A stretch of DNA of 64,000 nt from Motiliproteus sp036960405 (GCA_036960405.1 JBALWS010000006.1:1-64000), one strand, 5' to 3'; counted from the stretch's first letter, positions 1 to 8,993 are shown. Notes: generated from the sequence alone by a model not told the origin. A program made the numbers and translations.

Positions 1-53
1 ACCGAGGCTGACAGGTCGCAGCAACTACCGCGCGAGCGGTTTAGTACTTGTCG

Positions 54-126
54 CAACACTTGTCATAACAGTCACAGATCAAATGTCCGGTTGGGGGCCA
101 ACACTTGCCATAAACGGTCACTGATC
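54..126. repeat. Imperfect direct repeat upstream of the first repeat-protein gene
   Basis: Two copies of a unit of about 27 bases, at 54-80 and 99-126, both begin CAACACTTG and end in GATC, with a period of about 45 bases. They lie in the 334-base gene-free start of the window. The rest of that stretch is an AT-rich block (about 198-260) and the promoter module at 260-290. The repeat could bind a regulator or be debris of duplication. Nothing else is recognisable there. Confidence 0.4.
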
Positions 127-259
127 TGTACCAGCCAAAATGGACACCTACCTACTACCACTTTGCAGGAAAATCAGCACCAAAACCCATGTAACCAATT
201 ATTTTTATTCGCTTATTAATAGTCACTAGTGATAATTTTTATTATTTATCAAATTTCTT

Positions 260-290
260 TGAACCCTTCCTCGCCTGGCTGTGACCTACC
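260..290 (+). promoter_or_regulatory. Shared upstream module, copy 1 (TGAACC-N15-GTGACCTACC)
   Basis: TGAACC at 260-265 and GTGACCTACC at 281-290 are separated by exactly 15 bases, with an AT-rich tract just upstream. The same arrangement and spacing recur at 9084-9114 and 11488-11518, each 32-44 bases before the start codon of a gene of the same putative system. A GAAC-type -35 followed about 16 bases later by a GT-containing -10 resembles promoters of ECF sigma factors. That reading is inference; the conservation is directly visible. Confidence 0.65.
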
Positions 291-334
291 GTTTGAACCA
301 ACCAGCAAGCATCCTAACCATTGAGGAAATGATT

Positions 335-976
335 ATGAAAAATAACAACAAGACTGCACTGACCGCCGTTGCCGCCCTGTTTGTATTGGGCGCCGCTGTC
401 GCCGAAGCCAACCCTTATGGCTACGGCTACAAAAGCCCGCAGATCAACTACACCGATAGCTTTAACACCACCAACAAGGCCAAGACCGATATCGACAATA
501 GCCAACGCATCAAGCGGGACTACAGCCTGGATTATAAAGTCGATAACAGTGCCCGTACCCGGATCAACAACGACTATCGTCTGGATCTAAAATACGATTA
601 CCGCAACGACAACATCAGCGCCGGTCAAAACCTGAATCAGTACCGGGGTTACTCCAGCGGCGTTAACCAGGGCGCCTTCAACGCCGGCAGCGCCACCGGT
701 CACAGCATGAAGCAGAAGCAGGGTGACACCACGGTCGGTAGCCTGGTTGATGAAACCAACACTACTACCCGTACTGGCCACAGCTTGCTGTCACCGACTT
801 ATAGCTATAACGCTGGTAACGTCGCCAAAGGCAACATGAACCAGAGCCAGATCGGTGGTATCCAGTCCGGTATGCAGGTCGGTGATGTCGCCAACGTGCA
901 GAGCAACGCGCAAAGCCAGAACGCCGCTTCGGGCGTCAGCAGCACCGACTCGGTGTCCAATACCGCGTCTAAGTAA
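335..976 (+). CDS. Secreted Asn/Gln/Ser-rich repeat protein, CsgG-linked family, paralogue 1
   Basis: The product has 213 residues. The start at 335 follows a GAGGA ribosome site at 323-327; a longer reading from 281 would run through the promoter module. A signal peptide ends near AEA-NPYGYG. The N-terminal half has tandem units with DNS..R and DY.LDL cores, followed by YRGYSSGV, GHSMKQKQGDT and VGSLV. The C-terminal part is Gln/Asn/Ser-rich with SQIGGIQSGMQ and NVQSN. It is clearly homologous to the proteins at 9149 and 9994, which lie beside a CsgG-type secretion lipoprotein gene. Export and surface assembly as an adhesin or amyloid-like fibre is inferred. No named family was recognised. 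The gene stands alone, with its own promoter module and terminator, 8 kb from its relatives. Confidence 0.75.
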   Translation: MKNNNKTALTAVAALFVLGAAVAEANPYGYGYKSPQINYTDSFNTTNKAKTDIDNSQRIKRDYSLDYKVDNSARTRINNDYRLDLKYDYRNDNISAGQNLNQYRGYSSGVNQGAFNAGSATGHSMKQKQGDTTVGSLVDETNTTTRTGHSLLSPTYSYNAGNVAKGNMNQSQIGGIQSGMQVGDVANVQSNAQSQNAASGVSSTDSVSNTASK

Positions 977-1322
977 CCCCACCATAAAGGCTACGCTGCT
1001 CCCCAGATGACGGTAAACCATTCGGCTTTACTGTGCTAAAGAGTAGCTTCAGACCTCGGCACCCTGCGCTATGGCTCGGTGTACCGAGGTTTTTTTCTAG
1101 GTAGAGGTTATATCCAAGCTGCGTTTTCTACTGAATTTTCTGAGCCTTACCGAGGCTGATCACTCCTTTTCGCCCAACAGCAAGACCACTATGGCTGCTG
1201 ATCTCCAGCACCATCTAGCCATTGGCGGGTTACGTCAAGCAGGCTAACCATCTGACTGACAATAGCGCTGTTTCATGGTAGTTTTCGCACTTCAAAAAGT
1301 AGTATTGAAGGAAGCAATAACG
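977..1322. other. Intergenic stretch
   Basis: This 346-base stretch holds the terminator at 1053-1096. Nothing else convincing was found. A short copy of ACCGAGGCTGA at 1149-1159 repeats bases 1-11 of the window. The ribosome site of the next gene (GAAGGA) lies near its end. Confidence 0.4.
1053..1096 (+). terminator. Intrinsic terminator after repeat protein 1
   Basis: ACCTCGG (1053-1059) pairs with CCGAGGT (1084-1090), followed by a T run to 1096. It lies 77 bases after the stop codon of the repeat-protein gene and makes that gene a single transcription unit. Confidence 0.7.
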
Positions 1323-2291
1323 ATGAAAAAAAGAGCGTTTCTTTCCGCAACTTTTGCCCTCTTGGGGCTAGGACTATTGGGACAAGCGGCGCAAGCAGCC
1401 GAGAAGCATGTTGCCATCACCCAGATCGTCGAACATCCAGCGCTGGATGCCTGTCGTCAGGGGGTCCAGGACGGCCTGGCGTCAGCGGGTTACAAAGTGG
1501 GGGAGAATCTTCGCTGGAGTTACGAGAGCGCTCAGGGAAACCCCGCCATCGCCGCCCAGATAGCTAAGAAATTTGCCGGTGACTCTCCCGATGTGATCGT
1601 GGCTATCTCGACACCCTCGGCACAGACCGTAGCGGCCTCTGCCCGTCATATCCCGCTGGTGTTTACCGCCGTCACCGACCCGCTCGGAGCCAAGTTGGTA
1701 CGCAATCTGGACAAGCCCGGTAAACTGATCACCGGGATTACCGACCTGTCGCCGATCGACAAACATATGGCGCTGGTTCTCCAGGTGGTTCCCGACGCCA
1801 AGCGCCTCGGGGTGTTGTACAACCCCGGTGAGGCGAATTCGGTCACTCTGGTGGCGATGGTCAAGGATGAAGCCGAGAAACAGGGGATGACACTGGTCGA
1901 AGGGGTCGCAACCAAATCAGGCGACGTGCTGGCGGCAGTCCGCAGCTTGGTAGGCAAGGTCGATGCGATCTACATCCCGCTGGATAACACCGTGGTGTCG
2001 GCGCTGGAGGCGGTGATCAAGGTGGCCGAACAGAATGATATTCCGATCATCAGTGGCGATACCGATTCGGTCACCCGCGGCACCATTGCGGCTGTCGGTT
2101 TCAACTACTATGACGTCGGTTTACAGACCGGCAAGATGGTGGCACGGGTGCTCAACGGCGAAAAGCCCGGTGATATGCCGGTCGAGCGAGTGCAACAACT
2201 CGAGCTATACCTCAACCCCGGAGCTGCAGAACGGATGGGAGTGACCTTGTCCCAGACGATGCTCGACCAAGCCAAGCAAGTGGTTAAATAA
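1323..2291 (+). CDS. ABC transporter substrate-binding protein (TrpX/PF04392 type)
   Basis: The product has 322 residues with a signal peptide ending near AQAA-EKHVAI. It is a periplasmic binding protein of the ABC_sub_bind family, often annotated as a tryptophan/tyrosine transport component. Typical family stretches are VVAISTPSAQT, PLVFTAVTDPLGA and PIISGDTDSV. The start at 1323 has a GAAGGA ribosome site; an upstream start at 1275 would give an unlikely longer N-terminus. It is first in a three-gene operon with a permease (12 bases downstream) and an ATPase. The substrate is not certain, because the family also covers other small amino-acid-like ligands. Confidence 0.85.
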   Translation: MKKRAFLSATFALLGLGLLGQAAQAAEKHVAITQIVEHPALDACRQGVQDGLASAGYKVGENLRWSYESAQGNPAIAAQIAKKFAGDSPDVIVAISTPSAQTVAASARHIPLVFTAVTDPLGAKLVRNLDKPGKLITGITDLSPIDKHMALVLQVVPDAKRLGVLYNPGEANSVTLVAMVKDEAEKQGMTLVEGVATKSGDVLAAVRSLVGKVDAIYIPLDNTVVSALEAVIKVAEQNDIPIISGDTDSVTRGTIAAVGFNYYDVGLQTGKMVARVLNGEKPGDMPVERVQQLELYLNPGAAERMGVTLSQTMLDQAKQVVK

Positions 2292-2303
2292 CGGGAGCTT
2301 CGT

Positions 2304-3197
2304 GTGAGCCAAATTGCCTTTTTGGGCGCTATCGAGACCGGACTTCTGTTCGGTCTTGTTGCATTCGGGATCTATATCTCATTTAGGATTCTGGATTTTC
2401 CCGACCTGACCGTCGATGGCAGTTTCCCGCTGGGCGCGGCCGTATCCGCTAGCATGATCGTGGCAGGTTTCAACCCCTGGCTGGCGACGTTGATGGCGAT
2501 CGTCGCCGGGGCGGCGGCGGGACTGGTGACGGCGTGGATGAATGTGCGCTTGAAGATCCTCCACCTGCTGGCGTCGATTCTAACCATGATCGCGCTGTAC
2601 TCGATCAACCTGCGAATTATGGGCCGCCCTAACGTGGCGCTGCTCGGCGATGAAACAGTGTTAACCCCACTAGAGTCGCTCGGGCTGCCCTATTACTGGG
2701 TGGCACCGCTGACCTTTAGCCTGGTGGTGTTGGTCATCGGCGTACTGCTGGTGTTATTTCTAAAATCGGAAACCGGGCTGGCAATGCGTGCCACCGGGTC
2801 TAACCCCCGCATGGCCCGTGCCCAAGGGGTGGCAACAGCGGGGATGATTCTGCTCGGCATGGCACTCGCCAATGGCCTGGTAGCGCTGGCCGGTAGCTTG
2901 TTCGCCCAGTCGCAAGGCAGCGCCGATGTCACCATGGGAGTCGGGGTGATCGTGGTCGGGTTAGCCTCGGTGATTGGCGGCGAAGCACTGCTGTCGACAC
3001 GTACCATCCTGCTGGCGGTGGTTGCCTGTTTAGTAGGCTCGATCTTCTATCGGTTGGTGATCGCCTTTGCCCTCAATGCCGATTTTATTGGCCTCAAGGC
3101 CCAGGATTTGAACCTGGTCACCGCAGTCCTGGTCGCGCTGGCTATCGTTCTGCCTCAATTAAAGAGCAATATGATAGCGAGGCGGCGGGCACGATGA
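2304..3197 (+). CDS. ABC transporter permease (TrpY-like, branched-chain permease superfamily)
   Basis: The 297-residue product is an integral membrane protein with about eight or more hydrophobic segments. It contains DFPDLTVDGSFPLGAA near the N-terminus and TGSNPRMARAQGV in a cytoplasmic loop; both are typical of permeases paired with PF04392 binding proteins. Translation starts at GTG 2304 after GGGAG at 2293-2297. The 3' end overlaps the ATPase gene by four bases, which indicates translational coupling. It is the membrane channel of the importer encoded with its neighbours. Confidence 0.85.
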   Translation: MSQIAFLGAIETGLLFGLVAFGIYISFRILDFPDLTVDGSFPLGAAVSASMIVAGFNPWLATLMAIVAGAAAGLVTAWMNVRLKILHLLASILTMIALYSINLRIMGRPNVALLGDETVLTPLESLGLPYYWVAPLTFSLVVLVIGVLLVLFLKSETGLAMRATGSNPRMARAQGVATAGMILLGMALANGLVALAGSLFAQSQGSADVTMGVGVIVVGLASVIGGEALLSTRTILLAVVACLVGSIFYRLVIAFALNADFIGLKAQDLNLVTAVLVALAIVLPQLKSNMIARRRAR

Positions 3198-3988
3198 TCG
3201 ATATCAAGGATATCCATGTCACCTTCGCCAAAGGAACCCCGGTAGAAAATCCGGCCCTGCGAGGGTTGTCGATCTTTATTGACGAAGGCGAGTTTGTCAC
3301 CGTCATCGGCTCCAACGGTGCTGGCAAATCAACCTTGCTCAACAGCATCTCCGGTGAGATCAGCGTTGATAGCGGCGAGATTTATTTGGGGGACAAGTGC
3401 GTCACCGCTCAATCCACCCGACGCCGGGCCCGGGACGTGGCGCGCGTGTTTCAGGATCCTATGGCCGGAACCTGCGAAAACCTCAGTATCGAAGAGAATC
3501 TTGCTCTGGCAATGAAGCGGGGTGGCGGACGCGGCCTTGGCTGGGCGGTACGCCGCGACTATCGGCAGCGTTTTCAGCAGCGCTTGAAACGACTGGGGCT
3601 AGGACTGGAGCACCGGCTCGAAGATCGTATGGGGTTGCTTTCCGGTGGTCAGCGTCAGGCGGTCAGCTTGTTGATGGCGACGTTACAGCCGATGCAGATT
3701 CTGCTGCTCGACGAGCATACTGCAGCACTCGACCCCAAGACCGCCGCCTTTGTACTTGAGCTGACCCGCGAGATCATCGAGGAGCAGCAGTTGACGGCCT
3801 TGATGGTGACACACAGCATGAAGCAGGCGCTTGAGGTGGGACAACGTACACTGATGCTGCATGGTGGCCGGGTCGCTTTCGATGTTGCCGGTGATGACCG
3901 TCAGGGACTTGAGATCAAGGACCTATTGGCGCTGTTTGAGCGCAATGCAGGGGAGGAATTGTCCGATGACAGCTTGCTGCTGGGCTGA
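3194..3988 (+). CDS. ABC transporter ATP-binding protein (TrpZ/YtlC-like)
   Basis: The 264-residue ATPase has Walker A GSNGAGKST, signature LLSGGQRQ and Walker B LLLDEHTAALD. The DEH in place of the usual DEP is, as I recall, common in this subfamily. It energises the importer encoded by the two preceding genes, whose permease stop codon overlaps this ATG. No clear terminator follows; the next gene has its own promoter-like site at 4055. Confidence 0.87.
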   Translation: MIDIKDIHVTFAKGTPVENPALRGLSIFIDEGEFVTVIGSNGAGKSTLLNSISGEISVDSGEIYLGDKCVTAQSTRRRARDVARVFQDPMAGTCENLSIEENLALAMKRGGGRGLGWAVRRDYRQRFQQRLKRLGLGLEHRLEDRMGLLSGGQRQAVSLLMATLQPMQILLLDEHTAALDPKTAAFVLELTREIIEEQQLTALMVTHSMKQALEVGQRTLMLHGGRVAFDVAGDDRQGLEIKDLLALFERNAGEELSDDSLLLG

Positions 3989-4054
3989 TCCGGCGTGCTT
4001 GGTCTGAGATGCCCTAAGGTGCTGAGCAACGTTCAAAGCAGCAATATTTCAGAA

Positions 4055-4081
4055 GAACTACTGATCCAACTCAGGGTCTAA
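4055..4081 (+). promoter_or_regulatory. Sigma-E-like promoter
   Basis: GAAC (4055-4058) and GTCTAA (4076-4081) are 17 bases apart, close to the sigma-E pattern GGAACTT / GTCTAA. It is the only good promoter match upstream of the small exported protein gene at 4248, but it would leave a leader of roughly 160 bases. It is a sequence match only. Confidence 0.45.
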
Positions 4082-4247
4082 TCCCCATACGTTGCAGCTT
4101 GCGAGTTTGGCGCGGTTCGCCAACCTACGCTGCGACTCCTCTACGCGCTGCCTTTAACTGCTGGCGCGCTCAACCGCCTCCCGTCATAGATTGGGAAGCC
4201 TTCGCTGTACATGCAATTGCATGGTCACTCTATATGGGAGACCGACT

Positions 4248-4604
4248 ATGAAAACTCAACTAACCGGAGCACCTTTGGCTGCTCTGTGCTCAAAAGTAGC
4301 GGTTGCCAGCCTAGCTGTCGCAGCGCTAGCCACGTCACCAGCAGTGATCGCCAAAGACGTAGCGATGGATAACCTCAACCGGGTATTCAACCCGACCCTG
4401 ATCAGCGCTCCTGCTAGCCAGGGGCAAGCTGCAGACAGTGGCCGGGATATCTCCGCTGAAAATATTGCGCGGATATTCAACCCCGCAATGCTCACCGCAG
4501 GACTCTCTCCCCACTCAGCAAGCCTGCTAAATTCGGATCGTAGACAAAGCGATATCGCTCAAGAAAATATCAACCGGATATTTAAAGCCACCGCTGCGGA
4601 CTAG
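4248..4604 (+). CDS. Small exported protein with three FNP-type repeats
   Basis: The 118-residue product has a signal peptide (hydrophobic to about residue 35, VIA-KD). Three repeats follow, at about residues 37-49, 67-79 and 102-114, with consensus D[IV]xxxN[IL]xR[IV]FNP; the last copy ends FKA. GGGAG at 4236-4240 supports the start at 4248. I do not recognise a family. The sequence between repeats is low in complexity (Ala/Ser/Gln). It sits alone between the ABC importer and gltA. Periplasmic or surface location is inferred from the signal peptide, and envelope-stress control from the promoter match. Confidence 0.6.
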   Translation: MKTQLTGAPLAALCSKVAVASLAVAALATSPAVIAKDVAMDNLNRVFNPTLISAPASQGQAADSGRDISAENIARIFNPAMLTAGLSPHSASLLNSDRRQSDIAQENINRIFKATAAD

Positions 4605-4621
4605 AGTTGTCTGCATCAATG

Positions 4622-4647
4622 CGGGCAGCAGAAGCTCTGCTGCCCGT
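4622..4647. terminator. Hairpin between convergent genes
   Basis: CGGGCAGCA pairs with TGCTGCCCG across a short loop. It lies between the stop codons of the small exported protein and gltA. There is no T run on either side, so it is a weak terminator or an mRNA 3'-end stabiliser. Confidence 0.4.
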
Positions 4648-4742
4648 CAAAGCATGCTGGCTAGAGAGATGCCAATTGATGGAATGAACCCACTCCGCCC
4701 TGAGCGAAGCAGGCCTTACTCTCTGTCGAGTGGCACAAACAT

Positions 4743-6038
4743 TCAGCGCCGCGTGATCGCCTGATAGTCGCGTCGTGCAGGCCCTTGATAAAGCTGGCGC
4801 GGCCGACCAATCACCAGGTCCGGATCAACCATCATCTCCTTCCACTGAGCGATCCAGCCGACACAGCGAGCCACCGCAAAGATCACCGTGAACATGTTGG
4901 TGGGGATCCCCATCGCGCTCTCGATAATGCCAGAATAGAAATCGACGTTGGGATAGAGCTTCTTGCTGATGAAATAGTCATCCTCTAAGGCGATTCGCTC
5001 CAGTTCAAGCGCCAACTGAAACAGCGGGTCATCTTTCCTGTCCAGCGCCTCCAGCACCTTCCTGGCCTCCTCGCGCAGTACCTGAGCCCGGGGATCGTAG
5101 TTTTGGTAAACCCGGTGGCCGAAGCCCATCAACCGAAACGGATCGTTGGGATCTTTAGCCCTGTTGATATATTTGGACACTTGGCTGACGTCGCCGATCT
5201 GGTTGAGCATATTCAGTACCGCTTCGTTGGCCCCGCCGTGAAGCGGCCCCCAGAGCGCCCCGATTCCTGCGGAGACTGCGGCGAAAGGGTTAGCACCGGT
5301 AGAGCCGGCCAGACGCACCGTCGAGGTAGAGGCGTTCTGCTCGTGGTCGGCGTGGAGAATCAGGATCTTATCCAGCGCTCGAGCCACCACCGGATTCACC
5401 TCGTAGGCTTGGCCAGGCACTGCAAATAGCATCTTCAACAGATTACTGGCGTAATCCAGGTTGTTGTCGGGGTAGACAAAGGGCTGGCCGATGGCGTGTT
5501 TGTAGGACGCGGCAGCGATGGTCGGAATCTTCGCCAGCAGCCGGATCGCTGATATTTCGCGGTGCTTCGGGTCATGGATATCTAGGGCGTCATGGTAAAA
5601 AGCCGACAACGCGCCCACCACCCCCACCATAATCGCCATCGGGTGAGCATCACGACGAAAGCCTCGGTAAAAATTGAGCAGTTGCTCGTGGACCATGGAG
5701 TGATTGCGGAGTAATCCATCAAACTTGTCTAGCTGCTCCCGACCGGGCAGATCGCCCTTCAACAGCAGATAAGCCGTTTCGGCAAAGCTGCTCTGCTGCG
5801 CCAGCTGCTCGATCGGATAACCCCGGTAGAGCAACACCCCCTTTACGCCATCGATATAGGTGATCTGGCTGGTGCAAGAGGCGGTAGACTTATAGCCAGG
5901 ATCCAGCGTAAACAGCCCCAGCTCGCCATAAAGGTTGCGGATATCCACTACAGGGGGACCTGCGACGCCCTGAACAATGGGCCATTCCAAAGCTTTCCCC
6001 GTACGATTATCAAGAATCGTTAGTGTGTTCTTGGCCAT
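4743..6038 (-). CDS. gltA: Citrate synthase
   Basis: The 431-residue product condenses oxaloacetate with acetyl-CoA, the entry step of the TCA cycle. Hallmarks are LHADHEQNASTSTVR, GPLHGGANEAVL, the catalytic-region motif MGFGHRVY and PNVDFYSG. Length and sequence fit the hexameric, NADH-sensitive type II enzyme of Gram-negative bacteria. An AAGGAG ribosome site seven bases before MAKNTL decides for the start at 6038 over one ten codons upstream. It is transcribed alone. Confidence 0.96.
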   Translation of the reverse strand: MAKNTLTILDNRTGKALEWPIVQGVAGPPVVDIRNLYGELGLFTLDPGYKSTASCTSQITYIDGVKGVLLYRGYPIEQLAQQSSFAETAYLLLKGDLPGREQLDKFDGLLRNHSMVHEQLLNFYRGFRRDAHPMAIMVGVVGALSAFYHDALDIHDPKHREISAIRLLAKIPTIAAASYKHAIGQPFVYPDNNLDYASNLLKMLFAVPGQAYEVNPVVARALDKILILHADHEQNASTSTVRLAGSTGANPFAAVSAGIGALWGPLHGGANEAVLNMLNQIGDVSQVSKYINRAKDPNDPFRLMGFGHRVYQNYDPRAQVLREEARKVLEALDRKDDPLFQLALELERIALEDDYFISKKLYPNVDFYSGIIESAMGIPTNMFTVIFAVARCVGWIAQWKEMMVDPDLVIGRPRQLYQGPARRDYQAITRR

Positions 6039-6165
6039 CCCTTGACTCCTTGTGCTCAAGATAAACACGTTGCAGTCTGATCATAGACCAGCCCCCGTAA
6101 CCCAGCCATCCGGTCCGCCCGGCTTCGCGCTGTCATCGGCATCAGCGCTGCCGATTTGGCCTTGC

Positions 6166-6927
6166 TCAAGACTTAATTCGATAGCCGGTCCGAAAAATCC
6201 AACCGATCCCCGCCAAGCACAACAGTAAAAACAGCACCGTCATCCCCAGACTGACCGCTACGTTGACATCGGCGACGCCGTAAAAGGCCCAGCGAAAACC
6301 ACTGATCAGGTACACAACCGGATTGAACAGGGTCAGCGTCTGCCAGGGTTCGGGCAGCATGTTGATCGAATAGAAGGCACCGCCGAGGAAGGTCAGCGGA
6401 GTGATCACCATCATCGGAATCACCTGCAATTTTTGGAAGTCATCGGCCCAGATACCGATCATAAAACCGAACAGGCTGAAGGTCAGCCCGGTCAGCACCA
6501 AAAACGCCAACATCCAAAATGGGTGAATGATCGTGTAATCGACAAACAACCGAGCGGTCGCCAGGATCAACAATCCCAACAGAATCGATTTGGTTGCCGC
6601 CGCGCCAACGTAGCCGGCGACGATCTCAAACGGCGATACCGGCGCTGATAGCACTTCGTAGATGGTGCCGGAAAACTTCGGGAAGAAGATGCCAAAGGAG
6701 GCGTTGGAAATGCTCTCGCTCAACAGCGACAACATCACCAGCCCAGGAATAATAAAGGCGCCGTAGCTGATGCCGTCGATCTCGCCCATCCGCGAACCGA
6801 TCGCGGTGCCGAAGACGATAAAATAGAGCGAAGTCGACAACACCGGCGAGGCGATGCTCTGCATCAGGGTACGCCAAGCACGCGCCATCTCGAATAGATA
6901 GATCGCTCGAATACCATAAAGATTCAT
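6166..6927 (-). CDS. yadH: ABC-2 type exporter permease, YadH-like
   Basis: The 253-residue membrane protein has six hydrophobic segments and the ABC-2 pattern with FGFMIGIWADDF and TPLTFLGGAFYS. Length and sequence match E. coli YadH. Its start overlaps the end of the ATPase gene by four bases. The natural substrate of YadGH exporters is not established. Confidence 0.85.
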   Translation of the reverse strand: MNLYGIRAIYLFEMARAWRTLMQSIASPVLSTSLYFIVFGTAIGSRMGEIDGISYGAFIIPGLVMLSLLSESISNASFGIFFPKFSGTIYEVLSAPVSPFEIVAGYVGAAATKSILLGLLILATARLFVDYTIIHPFWMLAFLVLTGLTFSLFGFMIGIWADDFQKLQVIPMMVITPLTFLGGAFYSINMLPEPWQTLTLFNPVVYLISGFRWAFYGVADVNVAVSLGMTVLFLLLCLAGIGWIFRTGYRIKS

Positions 6928-7850
6928 GCTTGCTCCCTCACCAGATTGACGAAGATATCTTCGAGCGAACTCTCGCTCGAGTGCAGATCTTTCACCTCCA
7001 TTCCCTGTTCACTGAGACTGCGTAGCAACTCGGTGATACCGGTGTGTTCTTGTTGGGTATCGAAGGTGTAGATCAGGCTGCAATCGTCATCACCGCGCTC
7101 CAACTGATAATCCGCCAACGCGCTGGGCAGTTCACTCAGCGGGCTATGTAGCTGCAGCAGCAATTGTTTCTTGCCCAGCTTAGCCATCAATGCTGATTTT
7201 TCTTCCACCAGTACCAGCTCACCCTTGTTGATGACACCGATCCGGTCGGCCATATCTTCAGCCTCTTCGATATAGTGGGTAGTCAAAATGATCGTTACGC
7301 CACTATTACGCAGCTCGCGCACCATCGCCCACATATCACGCCGCAGCTCGACATCGACCCCGGCGGTGGGCTCGTCGAGAAACAGAATCTGCGGCTCGTG
7401 CGACAACGCCTTGGCGATCATCACTCGCCGCTTCATGCCGCCTGACAACGCCATGATTTTAGAGTCCTTTTTATCCCACAGCGACAGTTGCCGCAGCAGT
7501 TTTTCGATGTGACCGGGGTTGGGGGGCTTACCGAACAGCCCGCGACTAAACGTGACCGTGGCCCAAACACTCTCGAACGAATCGGTACAGAGCTCCTGCG
7601 GTACCAGACCGATCTTGCTGCGCGCAGCACGGTAATCGGCAACAATATCGTGACCATCGGCCAGCACCTGTCCCTGGCTGAGGTTAACGATGCCGCAGAT
7701 GATACTGATCAGGGTGGTCTTGCCTGCACCATTGGGGCCAAGCAGGGCGAAGATCTCGCCGCGCCGAATCTCAAGGTCGATGCCCTTTAGCGCCGAGAAA
7801 CCGCCTTCGTAGGTCTTACTCAACTTTTTGACAGCAATGATCGCTTGCAC
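6924..7850 (-). CDS. yadG: ABC exporter ATP-binding protein, YadG-like
   Basis: The 308-residue product has Walker A GPNGAGKTT, signature LSGGMKRR, Walker B LFLDEPTAGVD and the H-loop in LTTHYIEEAE. It has the same length as E. coli YadG and shares its C-terminal extension ending in SLEDIFVNLV. It forms an exporter with the overlapping permease gene downstream. The 159 bases before it separate it from a divergent nuclease gene and should contain both promoters; none is clear by eye. Confidence 0.88.
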   Translation of the reverse strand: MQAIIAVKKLSKTYEGGFSALKGIDLEIRRGEIFALLGPNGAGKTTLISIICGIVNLSQGQVLADGHDIVADYRAARSKIGLVPQELCTDSFESVWATVTFSRGLFGKPPNPGHIEKLLRQLSLWDKKDSKIMALSGGMKRRVMIAKALSHEPQILFLDEPTAGVDVELRRDMWAMVRELRNSGVTIILTTHYIEEAEDMADRIGVINKGELVLVEEKSALMAKLGKKQLLLQLHSPLSELPSALADYQLERGDDDCSLIYTFDTQQEHTGITELLRSLSEQGMEVKDLHSSESSLEDIFVNLVREQA

Positions 7851-8009
7851 AACGTCTCCTTATTTTTAACCGGCCAGCGCAGCTTAGGTAAGCTAAAGCC
7901 GCATAAATCAGAGACTAACTATAGTCTGGCTTGGCGCTATGCGAACGCCATGGCCTAAGCTGCAGTCAATGGTTGTAATCGATCAACGGACGAGGAGAGG
8001 GCGTTTCTG

Positions 8010-8984
8010 ATGCAACAGATTAATGTCGCTTGGTGGAATCTGGAGAACCTGTTTGACCATGAAACCGCCAGCAGAGATGAGCAACTTAAATCGAAGTTAA
8101 AAAGCGAGCTCAAGGACTGGACGGCCGCGGTTAGAGACCGAAAAATCACCCAGCTAGCCAGCATTATCGAGCTGATGTTCGATGGTGCGGGCCCCGCTCT
8201 ACTGGGAGTCTGCGAAGTCGAAAACGAGGCGGTGGTCGAACGGCTGGCAACGGCCATCAACATCCCGGGGCGCAACTATTCGGTGGTCTCGCATGCCTCT
8301 GCCGATGCCCGAGGCATCGATACTTCGTTTATCATCGATACTAACGAGCTGAACGTATTAAGCTCGGCCCATCAGGTGGTGATCAAGCGCTCGGCCACCC
8401 GCGATCTGTTTTGGCTGCGGTTGCAATCAACGCTTTCCGGAGCCGAATTTGTCGCCATCGCCAACCATTGGCCGTCGCGCACGGCGGGGCAATACACCTC
8501 CGAACCCTTCCGTATTTTGGTCGGCGAAACCCATGCTTACGTTGTCTCAAAACTGCTCGACGCGCGCTTAGGCGGGGATAAAAACTTGCCGATTATCTCA
8601 ATGGGCGATTATAACGATGAGCCCTTTAATCGATCGCTGCAGCAGTACGCGTTAGCCACCCGCGATCCCGGCAGGGTCCGCTATTCGAGATCTGGCCACC
8701 TACTCAATCTGATGTGGCCATTGATGCAGGGCCATGATCCCGGCAGCTACCTGTACGGCAGCGATTGGAACATGTTGGACCAGTTTATGGTCAGCTACGG
8801 CATGCTGCGCGGCGCCAGTGCGGTCAAAGCCAAGTCCGATACTGTGACAATATTCAGACCCGATATCCTCAAAGCATCGAGCGGAAAACCGCGTAAATTC
8901 AACCGACCATCGTCCAAGCAGGGTGCCGATCTGGATGGCTACTCGGACCACTTCCCGATCACGGTCGAACTGGTGACCGCATAA
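8010..8984 (+). CDS. Endonuclease/exonuclease/phosphatase (EEP) family protein
   Basis: The 324-residue product shows the EEP fold from its motifs: WWNLENLF near the N-terminus, GVCEVEN (metal-binding Glu), NHWPSR, MGDYNDEPFN and the C-terminal YSDHFPI with the catalytic-type Asp-His. There is no signal peptide, so it is probably cytosolic. Close relatives are annotated as EEP-family proteins of unknown substrate. GGAGAGG lies upstream of ATG 8010. It is monocistronic, with a good terminator after it. Confidence 0.8.
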   Translation: MQQINVAWWNLENLFDHETASRDEQLKSKLKSELKDWTAAVRDRKITQLASIIELMFDGAGPALLGVCEVENEAVVERLATAINIPGRNYSVVSHASADARGIDTSFIIDTNELNVLSSAHQVVIKRSATRDLFWLRLQSTLSGAEFVAIANHWPSRTAGQYTSEPFRILVGETHAYVVSKLLDARLGGDKNLPIISMGDYNDEPFNRSLQQYALATRDPGRVRYSRSGHLLNLMWPLMQGHDPGSYLYGSDWNMLDQFMVSYGMLRGASAVKAKSDTVTIFRPDILKASSGKPRKFNRPSSKQGADLDGYSDHFPITVELVTA

Positions 8985-8993
8985 CAGTAGGCA

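Noticed and set aside
1..1159. ACCGAGGCTGA at 1-11 and 1149-1159 as ends of a mobile element around repeat protein 1
   Set aside because: Only 11 bases match, there is no inverted repeat or transposase, and part of the motif resembles the nearby terminator stem (CCGAGGT).
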